The notes under the pieces: model-generated
Database searches by the model: none
Seen by the model: only the letters and a program-made list of their open reading frames with translations
What the model was told of the DNA's origin: nothing
Position numbers and translations under genes: made by a program
Part shown: positions 43,861 to 52,237 of the stretch, in pieces
Numbering within the stretch: the first letter of the stretch is position 1
How the letters are laid out: every line of letters begins with the position of its first letter
NCBI RefSeq assembly: GCF_018614055.1
Contig: NZ_JAGGPB010000001.1
Coordinates: 383,209 to 447,208 of the forward strand
Origin: Streptomyces sp. ISL-98
GTDB taxonomy: Bacteria; Actinomycetota; Actinomycetes; Streptomycetales; Streptomycetaceae
Reading direction: 5' to 3'
DNA length: 64,000 nt

Positions 43861-44030
43861 GGGGGGGTGGGCGCGGGTGCCTGCGGCGCTGTTCCCCTCC
43901 CCGCCCCTTCCCCCTGTGACATTTTGCGGCTGCCGCCGCGTGGGCGGCTCCGCACCGGACACCGCTCCTCGAACTCCCCCAAGGACTACGTCCAGGGGGA
44001 CCCCCAGAGGCTGAAAACACCCAAGCGGTC
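43861..44030. repeat. Streptomyces-type intergenic repeat with hairpin
   Basis: This gene-free stretch holds a GCCTGCGGCGCTGTTCCCC / CCCGCCCCTTCCCC segment and a hairpin GAACTCCCCC...GTCCAGGGGGACCCCC (43971-44004, stem CCCCC/GGGGG plus GGAC/GTCC). Both types of sequence recur between genes in many Streptomyces genomes as far as I remember. It lies between convergent genes and may act as their terminator. Confidence 0.5.
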
Positions 44031-45266
44031 TCAGGCGAGCCGCTCCCCCACGTACTCCCGCCACCTCACCGTGAAGTCCTCCAGCGTCGTGCTCAGCTCC
44101 GACCGCATCGCCTTCTCGACCGCGCCCTCGCGCTGCCGCTGCGCGCCCACCGCCCGGTAGAACGCGGTCAGCTTGTCCTCGTCCCACCGCTCCGCGATCA
44201 GCTCGCAGGCCAGCCAGCCGCTCTCGTACGCCCGCCCGAGGCCCTCCGCGTCACTGCCGAAGCCGAAGTCCTTGTCGGCCGGCAGCGCGGCGTCGGCGGG
44301 GACCTCTCCCGCGTGTACCGCGCGGCGCAGTTCGGGGGCGGCCTGGGCCGCGGTGCGGCCGATGTCGCGGTACGCCACCCAGTCCGCGAAGCCCTCCGAG
44401 AGCCACATCGGGGTGGCCGCGGACGTGTGGGCGCGGGTGGCGACGTGGGTGGACTCGTGGGTGAGGACGAGCCGGCGGCCGAAGTCGCCGAGGACTTCGT
44501 ACGCCTCGGGGTTGACGATCACCCGGTCCGCGGGCGCCCGGCCCGATCCCCCCGCCTCCCCCGTGGTGACAGCGGCGATACCCCGGTACGCGGCAGCCGG
44601 AGTGCCCAGCAGCAACCCCATCGCGTCGACCGAGGAGGGCACCAGAACGACCAGGCGCCTGGCCCACTGTTCCGGCCACGCCCGGTCGACCGCGGGCACC
44701 GCGCGGTCGGCGGTATCCGCTATGGCGCGCAGCCGGCCCGCGTCCTGGCCGGTGCCGAGGACCAGGCTGCGTGCGCCGCGTACGACGGTGACCTTGCCCT
44801 GCTCCCAGAGGTGGCGCGCGCTGCCCTCGGCCGTACGGTCGGCCGCGACGTACCAGCGCCCGTCCCGCTCGGCCAGTTCCACTTCCGTGGCGGCCTTCAC
44901 CGGCGCCCCGTCGTACCCGGCGAACCGGTAGCGCAGCTCGACCTGGGCGGTGGCCCGCCCCGCGCCCGTACGGTCGAGGCCGGTCAGCCGGTACTCCCAG
45001 GAGCGCAGCGGCACGTCGGCCAGATTCCGGAACTCACGGCGCTCCGCCGCGCGCAGCGTGCCCGCCCGGGGGTCGAGGACGTCCAGGTAGCCGGCCTCGT
45101 CGCGGTCGACGACGGCGGCGGCTCTGCGGTCCAGGGTCCGCTGGATGTCCCGGGCGGCGACGTCCGCGGGCTGTCCGGGGGTGGAGCACGCAGGGGCGAG
45201 AAGGAGAGCAGCGACGACGGGCCCCGCCCACCGTCTCCGCCGTGTTCCGCACCGCCGACCTGCCAC
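44031..45266 (-). CDS. Secreted zinc-metalloprotease-like protein (HExxH), probable lipoprotein
   Basis: 411 aa from GTG 45266. An Arg-rich N-terminus and hydrophobic stretch end in LLLAPACS, a loose lipobox with Cys27. A helical/beta linker (residues 45-160) precedes a gluzincin-like domain: HESTH at 270-274 in VLTHESTHVATRAHT and WLSEGFADWVAY with Glu291 as likely third zinc ligand, 17 residues on. The C-terminal part (YESGWLACELIAERWDEDKLTAFYRAVG) resembles peptidase MA-like domains. Annotations in this family are often just hypothetical. The substrate is unknown; the protein is probably anchored on the outer face of the membrane. Confidence 0.82.
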   Translation of the reverse strand: MAGRRCGTRRRRWAGPVVAALLLAPACSTPGQPADVAARDIQRTLDRRAAAVVDRDEAGYLDVLDPRAGTLRAAERREFRNLADVPLRSWEYRLTGLDRTGAGRATAQVELRYRFAGYDGAPVKAATEVELAERDGRWYVAADRTAEGSARHLWEQGKVTVVRGARSLVLGTGQDAGRLRAIADTADRAVPAVDRAWPEQWARRLVVLVPSSVDAMGLLLGTPAAAYRGIAAVTTGEAGGSGRAPADRVIVNPEAYEVLGDFGRRLVLTHESTHVATRAHTSAATPMWLSEGFADWVAYRDIGRTAAQAAPELRRAVHAGEVPADAALPADKDFGFGSDAEGLGRAYESGWLACELIAERWDEDKLTAFYRAVGAQRQREGAVEKAMRSELSTTLEDFTVRWREYVGERLA

Positions 45267-45299
45267 CCAGCGATCGTACGGGCCGGGGGCGCGGGCCCG

Positions 45300-46334
45300 T
45301 CAGACCCGGGTCACCGACGAGACGGGCATCATGCCGACGGGGTCGTAGCGCACCGGGGCGCCGGGGTACGGCGCGTGCACCACCTGGCCGTTGCCCATGT
45401 ACATCCCGATGTGGCTGGCATCGTCCCGGTAGGCCACGAGGTCACCGGGCTGCGCCTGGTCGAGGGGGACCTGCTGCCCGGCGTAGCGCTGCGCCTGCGA
45501 GGTGCGTGGCAGGGCGACGCCCGCCTGCGCGTACGACCACTGGGTGAGCCCGGAACAGTCGAAGCCGTACGGGCCATTGGCGCCCCAGATGTACGGCTTT
45601 CCGACGGCCTGCTGAGCGGCTAGCACGGCGGCTCCGGCGCGCGCGGAGGCCGGCGCTCCGGCCGGCATGGGCAGCGTCTCGCTGCGGCCCGCACCGGAGC
45701 GGGAGGACCGGTCGTACTCGTCACGCTCGTCGGGCGGCAGCGAATTGAGCAGCTGCCGCGCCTCGGCGAGCTTGCGCTCCACGGTGCGCTTGTGGCGGGC
45801 GACGGTGGCCCGGCTGCGCTCCAGCTCGGTGAGCTTGCGCGAGGCCTCGGAGCGATGCTGCGCCAGCTTGCGCTGCGCGGCCCTGAGTTCGTGCAGATCG
45901 CTCGCCTGGCGGGCGCTGATGCGGTCGAGGGCCGCGGCCTTGTCGAGGTAGCTGTCGGGGTCCGCGGACAGCAGCAGGGCGAGCGCCGGGTCGATTCCGC
46001 CCGACCGGTACTGGGCACCCGCGACCGAACCGAGCGCTCCGCGCATCTGATTGATGCGCTCCTGGCCGCGGGCGGCCTCGTCCTGGGCCTGGTCGACCTC
46101 CGCGCGCAGCTCGTCCGCACGCTCGTCGGCCTTGTTGAACCGCTCGGTGGCCTGCTCGGCCTGCTCGTACAGCTGGTCGACCCTGGCCTGGGTGGCCGCT
46201 TGGGTGTCCTGAGGATCGGCGCTCGCCGGGGAAGCGACGAGCGCTGCCGCCGCCGTTGCCGCGGCCGCTGACAGAACCGTGACCCGGGCGCTCTGCGTGA
46301 GGCCGGACGGTGAGGGACGCCGATGGGTCACCAC
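45300..46334 (-). CDS. Secreted NlpC/P60 (C40) peptidoglycan hydrolase, RipC-like
   Basis: 344 aa from GTG 46334 (GGGAG 11 nt upstream; GTG 46331 is adjacent in frame). A signal peptide (VTVLSAAAATAAAALVASPASA) is followed by a long coiled coil (about 45-200, rich in Ala, Arg, Glu, Gln), a basic linker and a C-terminal NlpC/P60 domain with Cys260 in YGFDCSGLTQWSYAQAG and His308 in ASHIGMYMGNGQVVHAPY. It cleaves the peptide stem of peptidoglycan, with the coiled coil as likely autoinhibitory or FtsEX-binding part. It is a paralogue of the next gene; 34 bp separate its stop from the start of the lipoprotein gene downstream. Confidence 0.93.
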   Translation of the reverse strand: MVTHRRPSPSGLTQSARVTVLSAAAATAAAALVASPASADPQDTQAATQARVDQLYEQAEQATERFNKADERADELRAEVDQAQDEAARGQERINQMRGALGSVAGAQYRSGGIDPALALLLSADPDSYLDKAAALDRISARQASDLHELRAAQRKLAQHRSEASRKLTELERSRATVARHKRTVERKLAEARQLLNSLPPDERDEYDRSSRSGAGRSETLPMPAGAPASARAGAAVLAAQQAVGKPYIWGANGPYGFDCSGLTQWSYAQAGVALPRTSQAQRYAGQQVPLDQAQPGDLVAYRDDASHIGMYMGNGQVVHAPYPGAPVRYDPVGMMPVSSVTRV

Positions 46335-46483
46335 AGGAAGCCGCACTCCCTTCTACTGCGTGCAGCCCCCTGCCGCCCTGGGCGGGCGGACCATGGACCG
46401 GGGAGCTGCGCGAGCAGACAGTAGCCGCGCGAACACACCCCGACCAAAGACCTCGCCGGGCGCAGACGGGGCGCAAACAGCGA

Positions 46484-46517
46484 CGCCCCGCCGGAGAAGC
46501 AGGTCACCGGCGGGGCG
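46484..46517 (-). terminator. Terminator between the two NlpC/P60 genes
   Basis: Perfect 11-bp stem CGCCCCGCCGG / CCGGCGGGGCG with a 12-nt loop, 70 bp downstream of the second hydrolase. The two paralogues are therefore probably separate transcripts. No gene is seen in the 254-bp gap. Confidence 0.8.
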
Positions 46518-46588
46518 GACAGTCAGCGGGAGTTGCCGGAATTCGCCCGAATGGGCGGTGTCGGCAGCATCCTCAAGAAAGGCGTTTG

Positions 46589-47617
46589 TCAGATACGCAC
46601 ACCGAACTGGAAGGTGCCCATGTAGTCCATCGACTCGTAGCGCACATTGGCGCCGGGCTTCGGAGCGTGCAGAATCTGGTTGTTTCCGGCATAAAGGCCC
46701 ACGTGCGCCAGGTTGTTGAAGAACACCAGGTCGCCCGGCTTGAGCTGGCCCTTGCTGTAGAGCTTCTGGCCGTCGTTGTGCTGGGTGTACGTGGTCCGGG
46801 TGATCGAGACACCGGCCTGCGCGTACGCCCACTGGGTCAGCCCCGAGCAGTCGTAGGAGTTGGGCCCGGTCGCGCCGGAGACGTACGGCTTGCCTATCTG
46901 GGTGGCCGCTGCGCTGAGCGCGGCACTGCCGCGCTGGGAGGCCGCCACCTCGTTGCCGAGGCTCACTCGGTCGCTGGCCGCGCGGCTGGCGCGCTGCTCC
47001 TTCTCCCGCATCTCTTCACGCTCGGCGGCGGTCAGCGAGTTCAGGAGGCGCTGCGCCTCGGCGAGCTTGCCCTGGAACTTCTTCTTCTTCTCGCCCAGTT
47101 CCTTGCGTACGTCTTCGAGGTCGTCGAGCTTGTCCGTCGCCTCGGCGCGCTGCTGGGCAAGGGTGCGCTGCTTCGCCTGGATCTTCTGGAGCGACTCGGC
47201 CTGCTTGGCGCTCAGCTGGTCGATCGCGCCGGCCTTGTCCAGGTAGTTGTCGGGGTCGGCGGAGAGGAAGAGCTGCACGGAGGGGTCGATGCCACCGGTG
47301 CGGTACTGGGCGCTGGCCACCGAACCGAGCTCACCACGCAGGTCGTTGAGGTCCTCCTGGCCGCGGGCGACCTTGTCCTGGAGGTTTTCGACCTCTTCCT
47401 TGAGCTTGTCCTGCCGCTCCTTGGACTGGTTGTACTTCTCCGTGGCCGCCTCGGCCTCGTGGTAGAGCTTGTCGACCTTCGCCTTGACCTCGCTCTTGGT
47501 CGGCTTGGGGTCGGCCTGAGCGGTCTGGGACGTGAGTGCGACGGCTGCGGCTGCGGTCGCGGTGAGCACAGTCACACGAGTACGGCTCGGCTGCTTGGGA
47601 CGACGGTGGGACGCCAC
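46589..47617 (-). CDS. Secreted NlpC/P60 (C40) peptidoglycan hydrolase, second copy
   Basis: 342 aa from GTG 47617 with AAGGAG 9 nt upstream. Architecture equals that of the neighbouring paralogue: signal peptide (VTVLTATAAAAVALTSQTAQA), coiled coil rich in Lys/Glu (about 40-200), then the NlpC/P60 domain with Cys257 in SYDCSGLTQWAYAQAG and His305 in LAHVGLYAGNNQILHAP. The two share about half their residues in the catalytic domain, by eye. Unlike its neighbour, this copy has a long structured leader resembling the c-di-AMP (ydaO) riboswitch, which controls wall hydrolases in Streptomyces. Confidence 0.93.
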   Translation of the reverse strand: MASHRRPKQPSRTRVTVLTATAAAAVALTSQTAQADPKPTKSEVKAKVDKLYHEAEAATEKYNQSKERQDKLKEEVENLQDKVARGQEDLNDLRGELGSVASAQYRTGGIDPSVQLFLSADPDNYLDKAGAIDQLSAKQAESLQKIQAKQRTLAQQRAEATDKLDDLEDVRKELGEKKKKFQGKLAEAQRLLNSLTAAEREEMREKEQRASRAASDRVSLGNEVAASQRGSAALSAAATQIGKPYVSGATGPNSYDCSGLTQWAYAQAGVSITRTTYTQHNDGQKLYSKGQLKPGDLVFFNNLAHVGLYAGNNQILHAPKPGANVRYESMDYMGTFQFGVRI

Positions 47618-47629
47618 GAAGGCGAGCTC

Positions 47630-47770
47630 CTTCTTCCTCGAGCCGCCTACCGGGCTAGTGGGGGGATGCGATCCCCGGCTCCACGATTCGGTTCCCCCGC
47701 GGAACTGGACCGAACTGCATGGACTCGGCGGTACCTTCACTGCCACCCCGGATGGGCGATCAACTGTGCG
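47630..47770 (-). ncRNA. ydaO-like (c-di-AMP) riboswitch candidate
   Basis: Read on the minus strand, the leader contains GCCGAGTC (47722-47729), GGGGGAACC (47690-47698) and near the 3' end TAGCCCGGTAGGCGGC (47642-47657), in the order found in actinobacterial ydaO RNAs, followed by GAGGAAGAAGGAG before the start codon. The usual middle element GGGGTGAATC is not obvious; a short GGGGATCGCATCCCC hairpin takes its place, so it may be a compact variant. The rest of the 47618-47928 gap is unusually AT-rich (47810-47880), which suits a promoter. Confidence 0.6.
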
Positions 47771-47928
47771 AAGGTTCGAGGGCAGACCTTAGTGACCTTC
47801 TTGTGATCAGTTCAAATCCCCACAGGGAAAATCTTAAACCCAGGTCACAATCTTTACTTTCATCACACGTGCAGTAACGGCAACTTGACGGTACGTTCCG
47901 TGAATTCGGGCATTAAGCCCACGAGTTA

Positions 47929-49287
47929 CTAGACGCGCGAAAGCCGCTTCAGCAGCAAGGCGGACGCAACCGGCCTCGCCCCCGCCTTCGCGACCCCGTC
48001 GGCCACCTCACGGTCGGTCGACGCCACCACCACGGGCCGCCCGGCCGGCTCCGCCCGTACGAGCTGCCTGATGAGCTCGTCCGCGGTCACCCCCGGCTTG
48101 CTGAACAGCACCCGGACCCCGCGCGGCGGCGCGAGCAGCACGGGCGCCACCAGCTCGGCCCCGTCGAAGACGCACGTCACCTCGGCGCCCGACTGCGCCG
48201 CGAGCATCGAGAGGCCGCCGAGCAGGCGCAGCCGCTGCTTGTCCAGCGGCATCTGCGGATAGCCGGTCTTGGTGACGTTGTAGCCGTCCACGACCAGGTG
48301 CGCCTGCGGCAGCGCGAGCAGCTGGTCGAGCAGTGCGGGGTCGGTCTCGGAGAGCGCCCTGGCCGCGATGTCCTTGGGCGTCATACGGCCCGGCTCGACG
48401 GCGTCCACCATGTCGGCGGGGTGCAGGGACGCGGGCGGCAGAGCCAGTTCGCGGCGCAGTCCCTGGGCGGCCTCCAGCACCGTGTCGAGCAGCAGCCGTA
48501 CCCGCATGTCCTCGATGCTGCGGCCCTCGCGCACCGCCCTGCGGCTCGCCTCCAGGCCCGCCTCCACCTCGGCGAGGCGGGCCTTCAGGCGCCGCGTCTC
48601 GCTCTCGGAGGCGGTGACCTGGGCGGCGGCCTCGGCCTTGAAGGTCTCGGCCTCGGCGTTCGTACGGCGCAGGGCCGCCTCGCCGCGCTTCACGTCGCTC
48701 AGCGCGCTGCGCAGCTTGCGCTGGAGTACGTCGGCTTCCTTGCGGGCCGCTTCCAGTTCCGTACGGAGCCGCTCGGTCTCGCTCTTGGTGTGCTCGCGCG
48801 CGTGCGCGAGCTCTTCGCGCAGCCGTTCCAGCTCGCGCTGGGCGGCCTCGTCGGCGCGCTCGGCGTCCGCCCGCAGCGCCTCTTCGCCCGCGGCGGCCAC
48901 CAGCTTGACCCAGCCGACGGGACGCAGCACGTACGCCGCCGCCGCCACGTCGACGGGATCGGCGGCGGCGGGCGGCGAACCCGACTCCAGCGCCGTCGCC
49001 AGCTCGGGCTGCGCCTCGCGCAGCCGCTCCCCGATGCGCTGGCGGAACAGCGGGTCGCCCTCCAGGGCAGCGGCCATCGCGTTGCCCGCGAACTTGGCAC
49101 GCCTGGTCGGGGTGAACCGGGCGTACTGCCTCAGCTGGGCGGGCAGTTCGGCGACGGTGAGCCCGCCGAACGCGTCCGAGACCAGCGCGACGACCTTGCG
49201 CCGTACACCTTCGGGCAGCGGGCGGTCGAGCACCTCGGCGGCGTCACCGGCCGATTCGGCCGGTTCAGCGCCGCTTGCATGCTCCAC
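47929..49287 (-). CDS. NYN-domain (YacP-like) RNA-binding/RNase protein with coiled coil
   Basis: 452 aa from GTG 49287. An N-terminal helical domain (RKVVALVSDAFGGLTVAELPAQLRQYARFTPTRRAKFAGNAM...) is followed by a coiled coil (about 140-255, heptads rich in Glu, Arg, Ala) and a C-terminal PIN-like NYN domain starting at HLVVDGYNVTKTGYPQMPLDKQRLRLLGGL and including VTCVFDGAEL, RVLFSKPGVTADELIRQLV and VVVASTDREVADGVAKAGA. The acidic residues of the nuclease site (Asp in VVDGYN, Asp in VFDGAE, Asp in TDRE) are present. Role probably in RNA metabolism; target unknown. Confidence 0.9.
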   Translation of the reverse strand: MEHASGAEPAESAGDAAEVLDRPLPEGVRRKVVALVSDAFGGLTVAELPAQLRQYARFTPTRRAKFAGNAMAAALEGDPLFRQRIGERLREAQPELATALESGSPPAAADPVDVAAAAYVLRPVGWVKLVAAAGEEALRADAERADEAAQRELERLREELAHAREHTKSETERLRTELEAARKEADVLQRKLRSALSDVKRGEAALRRTNAEAETFKAEAAAQVTASESETRRLKARLAEVEAGLEASRRAVREGRSIEDMRVRLLLDTVLEAAQGLRRELALPPASLHPADMVDAVEPGRMTPKDIAARALSETDPALLDQLLALPQAHLVVDGYNVTKTGYPQMPLDKQRLRLLGGLSMLAAQSGAEVTCVFDGAELVAPVLLAPPRGVRVLFSKPGVTADELIRQLVRAEPAGRPVVVASTDREVADGVAKAGARPVASALLLKRLSRV

Positions 49288-49323
49288 AATCCGTCACCCC
49301 ACTACCCTTTCGGGCCGGTCCTG

Positions 49324-49566
49324 TCAGGAGCCGGCACCCGGCCTGTCCACCAGTTCGATCTGGTCCACCGCGTTGCACCAGCGGCAGCGCACTGACTCGA
49401 TGGTCTCACTGACCACCTCACGTTCTTCGACCTTGGACTCTCCGGCCAGGTCGAGATGTACGTACTCGATCACCTTGGACGACCGGGTCACGTCGAAACG
49501 CGTGAGATTGCCGCACAGGGCGCAGCGCCACCGGGTCTCGGCAGTCGGCAGGGGAACCGTCGTCAT
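49324..49566 (-). CDS. Small zinc-ribbon protein
   Basis: 80 aa from ATG 49566. Two CxxC pairs, Cys15/Cys18 (WRCALCGN) and Cys61/Cys64 (VRCRWCNA), 42 residues apart, form a probable zinc ribbon around a beta-rich centre (KVIEYVHLDLAGESKVEEREVVSETIESV). I recognise it only as a conserved actinomycete protein upstream of the NYN-domain gene, 36 bp away on the same strand and probably in its operon. An RNA- or protein-binding accessory role to the NYN protein would fit but is not shown. Confidence 0.8.
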   Translation of the reverse strand: MTTVPLPTAETRWRCALCGNLTRFDVTRSSKVIEYVHLDLAGESKVEEREVVSETIESVRCRWCNAVDQIELVDRPGAGS

Positions 49567-49701
49567 CGTGCCGTCCTTATTTCATCGTGCCTACTGCCCG
49601 TAACCCTACGGCCTCACGGGTACCCGCGTGGCGGGGAGCCGACCCGTGGGATCCGGCGAGGCGGTCTGTCCACCTGGGTCCCGTTACGACATGCTCTGGT
49701 C

Positions 49702-50412
49702 ATGATCGGTTGGCGGGAAGCGGCCCGGGGCCCCGTGGTGACGTACGGCGCGATCGGCGTGTGCTGCCTGATCTTCGTCCTCGGCCCGCTCTCCGGCCTC
49801 AATCCGGAGTACGGCACGGGCGACAACCTCCTCGCGGCGCAGAGCGCGTACTTCGAGCGCTGGGGTGTGATCCCGAACGAGCTGCTGAGCGGTTCGGCCG
49901 CCGCCCTGGTCACCCCGGCCACCGCCCTGTTCGTCCATGGCAGCTGGCTCCATCTGCTGGGCAACATGCTGTTCCTGTACGTCTTCGGGGCGATGGCGGA
50001 GGAACGGATGGGCCGCGTCCCGTTCGCGCTGTTCTATCTGAGCTGCGGCTACCTGGCCCTGCTCTTCTACGCCGTCGCCCATGCCGCGTCCGACCAGACG
50101 CTGGTGGGGGCCTCCGGCGCGATCGCCGCGGTGCTCGGGGCTTTCCTCTATCTCTTCCCCAGGGCGCGCGTCACCAGCCTGTTCCCGTTCCTCTTCTTCC
50201 TGCCGCTGCGCTTCCCCGCCTGGATCGTGCTGATCTTCTGGTTCGTACTCCAGTGGCTGGCGGCGCAGAGCGCGGGCTCGGGGCCCGGCGTGGCCTATCT
50301 GGCACATGTGGCGGGCTTCTGCGCGGGCTTCCTCTTCGCCTGGGGGCGATACCGGCGTACGGATAGAGTGAAGGTCTCAGCGTCGGCCACCGAGGGAGAA
50401 AGCCAACCGTGA
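49702..50412 (+). CDS. Rhomboid family intramembrane serine protease
   Basis: 236 aa from ATG 49702, the first Met of the family-like N-terminus. Only a weak ribosome site is visible and a TACGAC hexamer lies 12 nt upstream, so a very short leader is possible. Six or seven spans carry the rhomboid motifs: HGSWLHLLGNMLFLYVFG (His84, Asn88), nucleophile Ser138 in LVGASGAIAAVLGAF, and His202 in AYLAHVAGFCAGFLF. It cuts single-span proteins within the membrane; the substrate is unknown. The stop overlaps the start of the next gene (GTGA). Confidence 0.93.
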   Translation: MIGWREAARGPVVTYGAIGVCCLIFVLGPLSGLNPEYGTGDNLLAAQSAYFERWGVIPNELLSGSAAALVTPATALFVHGSWLHLLGNMLFLYVFGAMAEERMGRVPFALFYLSCGYLALLFYAVAHAASDQTLVGASGAIAAVLGAFLYLFPRARVTSLFPFLFFLPLRFPAWIVLIFWFVLQWLAAQSAGSGPGVAYLAHVAGFCAGFLFAWGRYRRTDRVKVSASATEGESQP

Positions 50413-50690
50413 TCACCGCGATCGTGCTCATCAAGACCAGCGTGGACCGGATCCCCGAGATCGCGGAGTCCATCGCGGCGCTCGACAGCGTCAGCGAGGT
50501 CTTCTCGGTCACCGGTACGTACGACCTGATCGCCATGGTGCGTGTGGCCAAGCACGACGACCTGGCCGATGTCATCCCGGGCCGGATCAGCAAGATCCCC
50601 GGCGTCGAGGGCACCGACACGCACGTGGCCTTCCGTACGTACTCGCAGCACGACCTGGAAGCGGCCTTCGCGATCGGCCTCGACGCCTAG
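50409..50690 (+). CDS. Stand-alone Lrp/AsnC ligand-binding (RAM) domain protein
   Basis: 93 aa from GTG 50409, coupled to the rhomboid stop. It consists only of the alpha-beta sandwich RAM domain (ITAIVLIKTSVDRIPEIAESIAAL, VSEVFSVTGTYDLIAMVRVAKHDDLADVIPGRISKIPGVEGTDTHVAF) without the HTH of Lrp. Such proteins form rings that bind amino acids and may modulate full-length Lrp regulators or enzymes. Convergent with the class V aminotransferase gene 13 bp away. Confidence 0.92.
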   Translation: MITAIVLIKTSVDRIPEIAESIAALDSVSEVFSVTGTYDLIAMVRVAKHDDLADVIPGRISKIPGVEGTDTHVAFRTYSQHDLEAAFAIGLDA

Positions 50691-50703
50691 GGATGTCCGG
50701 CGG

Positions 50704-52065
50704 TCAGACCGCCGGGACGCAACGGCCTTCCTCGGTACGGTAGTTCCACTTCGCCCCGTCCTGAACGAGCTCCTTGACGGCGCGTACGAACCGCTCCACA
50801 TGCTCGTCGGGCGTACCGGCGCCGAAGCTGACGCGGATGGCGTTGAGCGACTTCTCGCCGGGCGCGGCCTCGGGGGCACCGCACTCGCCCTGGGTCTGCG
50901 GGTCGCTGCCGAGCAGAGTGCGGACCAGCGGGTGCGCGCAGAAAAGTCCGTCCCGTACGCCGATTCCGTACTCGGCGGACAGGGCGGCCGCGAAGTGCGA
51001 GCTGTTCCAGCCCTCGACCACGAATGAGATGACGCCCACGCGCGGGGCTTGGTCGCCGAAGAGCGACAGCACCTTGACCGCGTCCACATCGGCGAGGCCG
51101 TCGAGGACCTTCGTCACGAGCTGCTGCTCGCGCTCGACCAGCGAGTCGAAACCGGCCTCGGTGAGCGCCTTGCAGGCGGACGCGATCGAGTAGACACCGA
51201 TGACATTGGGCGAACCGGCCTCGTGGCGGGCGGCCGTGGTGTGCCAGTCGACGTCCACGCCACCGTCGTCGCGGCGGGCGACCTTGCGCGACGCGCCCCC
51301 GCCCGCGAGGTACGGCTCGGCGCTCTGCAGCCAGTCGGCGCGGCCCGCGAGCACGCCCGAGCCGAACGGCGCGTACAGCTTGTGCCCGGAGAAGGCGACC
51401 CAGTCCACGTCCAGCTCCGCGATGTTCAGCGGGTGGTGCGGCGCGAGCTGCGCGGCGTCCAGCACGATCCGGGCGCCGTGGGCGTGCGCGGCGGCGGCGA
51501 GCTCCTTGACCGGCCACAGCTCACCGGTGACGTTCGAGGCTCCGGTCACGCAGACCAGGGCGGGCCCGTAGGGGTCGCGGTCGGCGAGGGCGCGCTCCAG
51601 GGTGGCGACGGCCTCGTCGGCGGTGCGCGGCGCGTTCAGGTACGTCACGCGGGCGTCGCGCCAGGGCAGGAGCGAGGCGTGGTGCTCGGTCTCGAAGACG
51701 AAGACCTGGCAGTCGTCGGGCAGCGCGGCGGCCAGCAGGTTGAGCGAGTCGGTGGTGGACCGCGTAAAGACGACCTGGTCGCTCTCGCGGCAGCCGAGGA
51801 ACTCGGCGACGGTGGCGCGGCTGTTCTCGAAGAGGTCGGTCGACAGCTGCGAGAGGTAGCCGGCGCCGCGGTGCACGCTGCCGTAGTACGGGGCGTACGC
51901 CGCCACGTCGTCCCACACCCGCTGGAGGGCCGGGGCACTTGCCGCGTAGTCGAGGGCGGCGTAGGTGACCTCGCCACCGGTGACGAGCGGCACGAGAACA
52001 TCCCTGCCCAGAACGGGCAGCGGGGTACAAAGAGTCTGGTCGGCGGCAGCGGTGGAGACAGACAT
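50704..52065 (-). CDS. Class V aminotransferase (cysteine-desulfurase-like), SAM-IV controlled
   Basis: 453 aa from ATG 52065. PLP-enzyme landmarks: YAALDYAASAPALQRVWDDV, YGSVHRGAGYLSQLSTDLFENSR, FTRSTTDSLNLLAAAL, ETEHHASLLPWRD, VTGASNVTGELWPV, VLDAAQLAPHHPLNI and Lys229 in FSGHKLYAPFGSGVL. The C-terminal loop that carries the active-site Cys of SufS/IscS is not clear, so it may be a desulfurase or a Csd/isopenicillin-epimerase-like enzyme. A SAM-IV riboswitch in the leader ties it to sulfur or methionine metabolism, which is unusual for an Fe-S desulfurase. Confidence 0.88.
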   Translation of the reverse strand: MSVSTAAADQTLCTPLPVLGRDVLVPLVTGGEVTYAALDYAASAPALQRVWDDVAAYAPYYGSVHRGAGYLSQLSTDLFENSRATVAEFLGCRESDQVVFTRSTTDSLNLLAAALPDDCQVFVFETEHHASLLPWRDARVTYLNAPRTADEAVATLERALADRDPYGPALVCVTGASNVTGELWPVKELAAAAHAHGARIVLDAAQLAPHHPLNIAELDVDWVAFSGHKLYAPFGSGVLAGRADWLQSAEPYLAGGGASRKVARRDDGGVDVDWHTTAARHEAGSPNVIGVYSIASACKALTEAGFDSLVEREQQLVTKVLDGLADVDAVKVLSLFGDQAPRVGVISFVVEGWNSSHFAAALSAEYGIGVRDGLFCAHPLVRTLLGSDPQTQGECGAPEAAPGEKSLNAIRVSFGAGTPDEHVERFVRAVKELVQDGAKWNYRTEEGRCVPAV

Positions 52066-52208
52066 GGCGAACTCCCGTGAAAGGCATGCGAATTCCGTGC
52101 GCCGGCGGATACGCGGCAGCGCAGGAACAAAGAGAAAAGGGTGCGCGGAAGTGGGGCTTCGAGCCCTATCGCATTCGCTTACTCACGAGACTGCTCCCTT
52201 GAGGACCA

Positions 52209-52232
52209 GGACCCCAGGGTGTGCAGGGGTCC
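52209..52232 (-). terminator. Hairpin in the SAM-IV leader (possible expression platform)
   Basis: GGACCCC / GGGGTCC 7-bp stem with a 10-nt loop just 3' of the aptamer on the minus strand. It is not followed by U residues, so it may act as a terminator, an anti-structure or part of the aptamer's pseudoknot side. Confidence 0.5.
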
Positions 52233-52237
52233 GCGCT

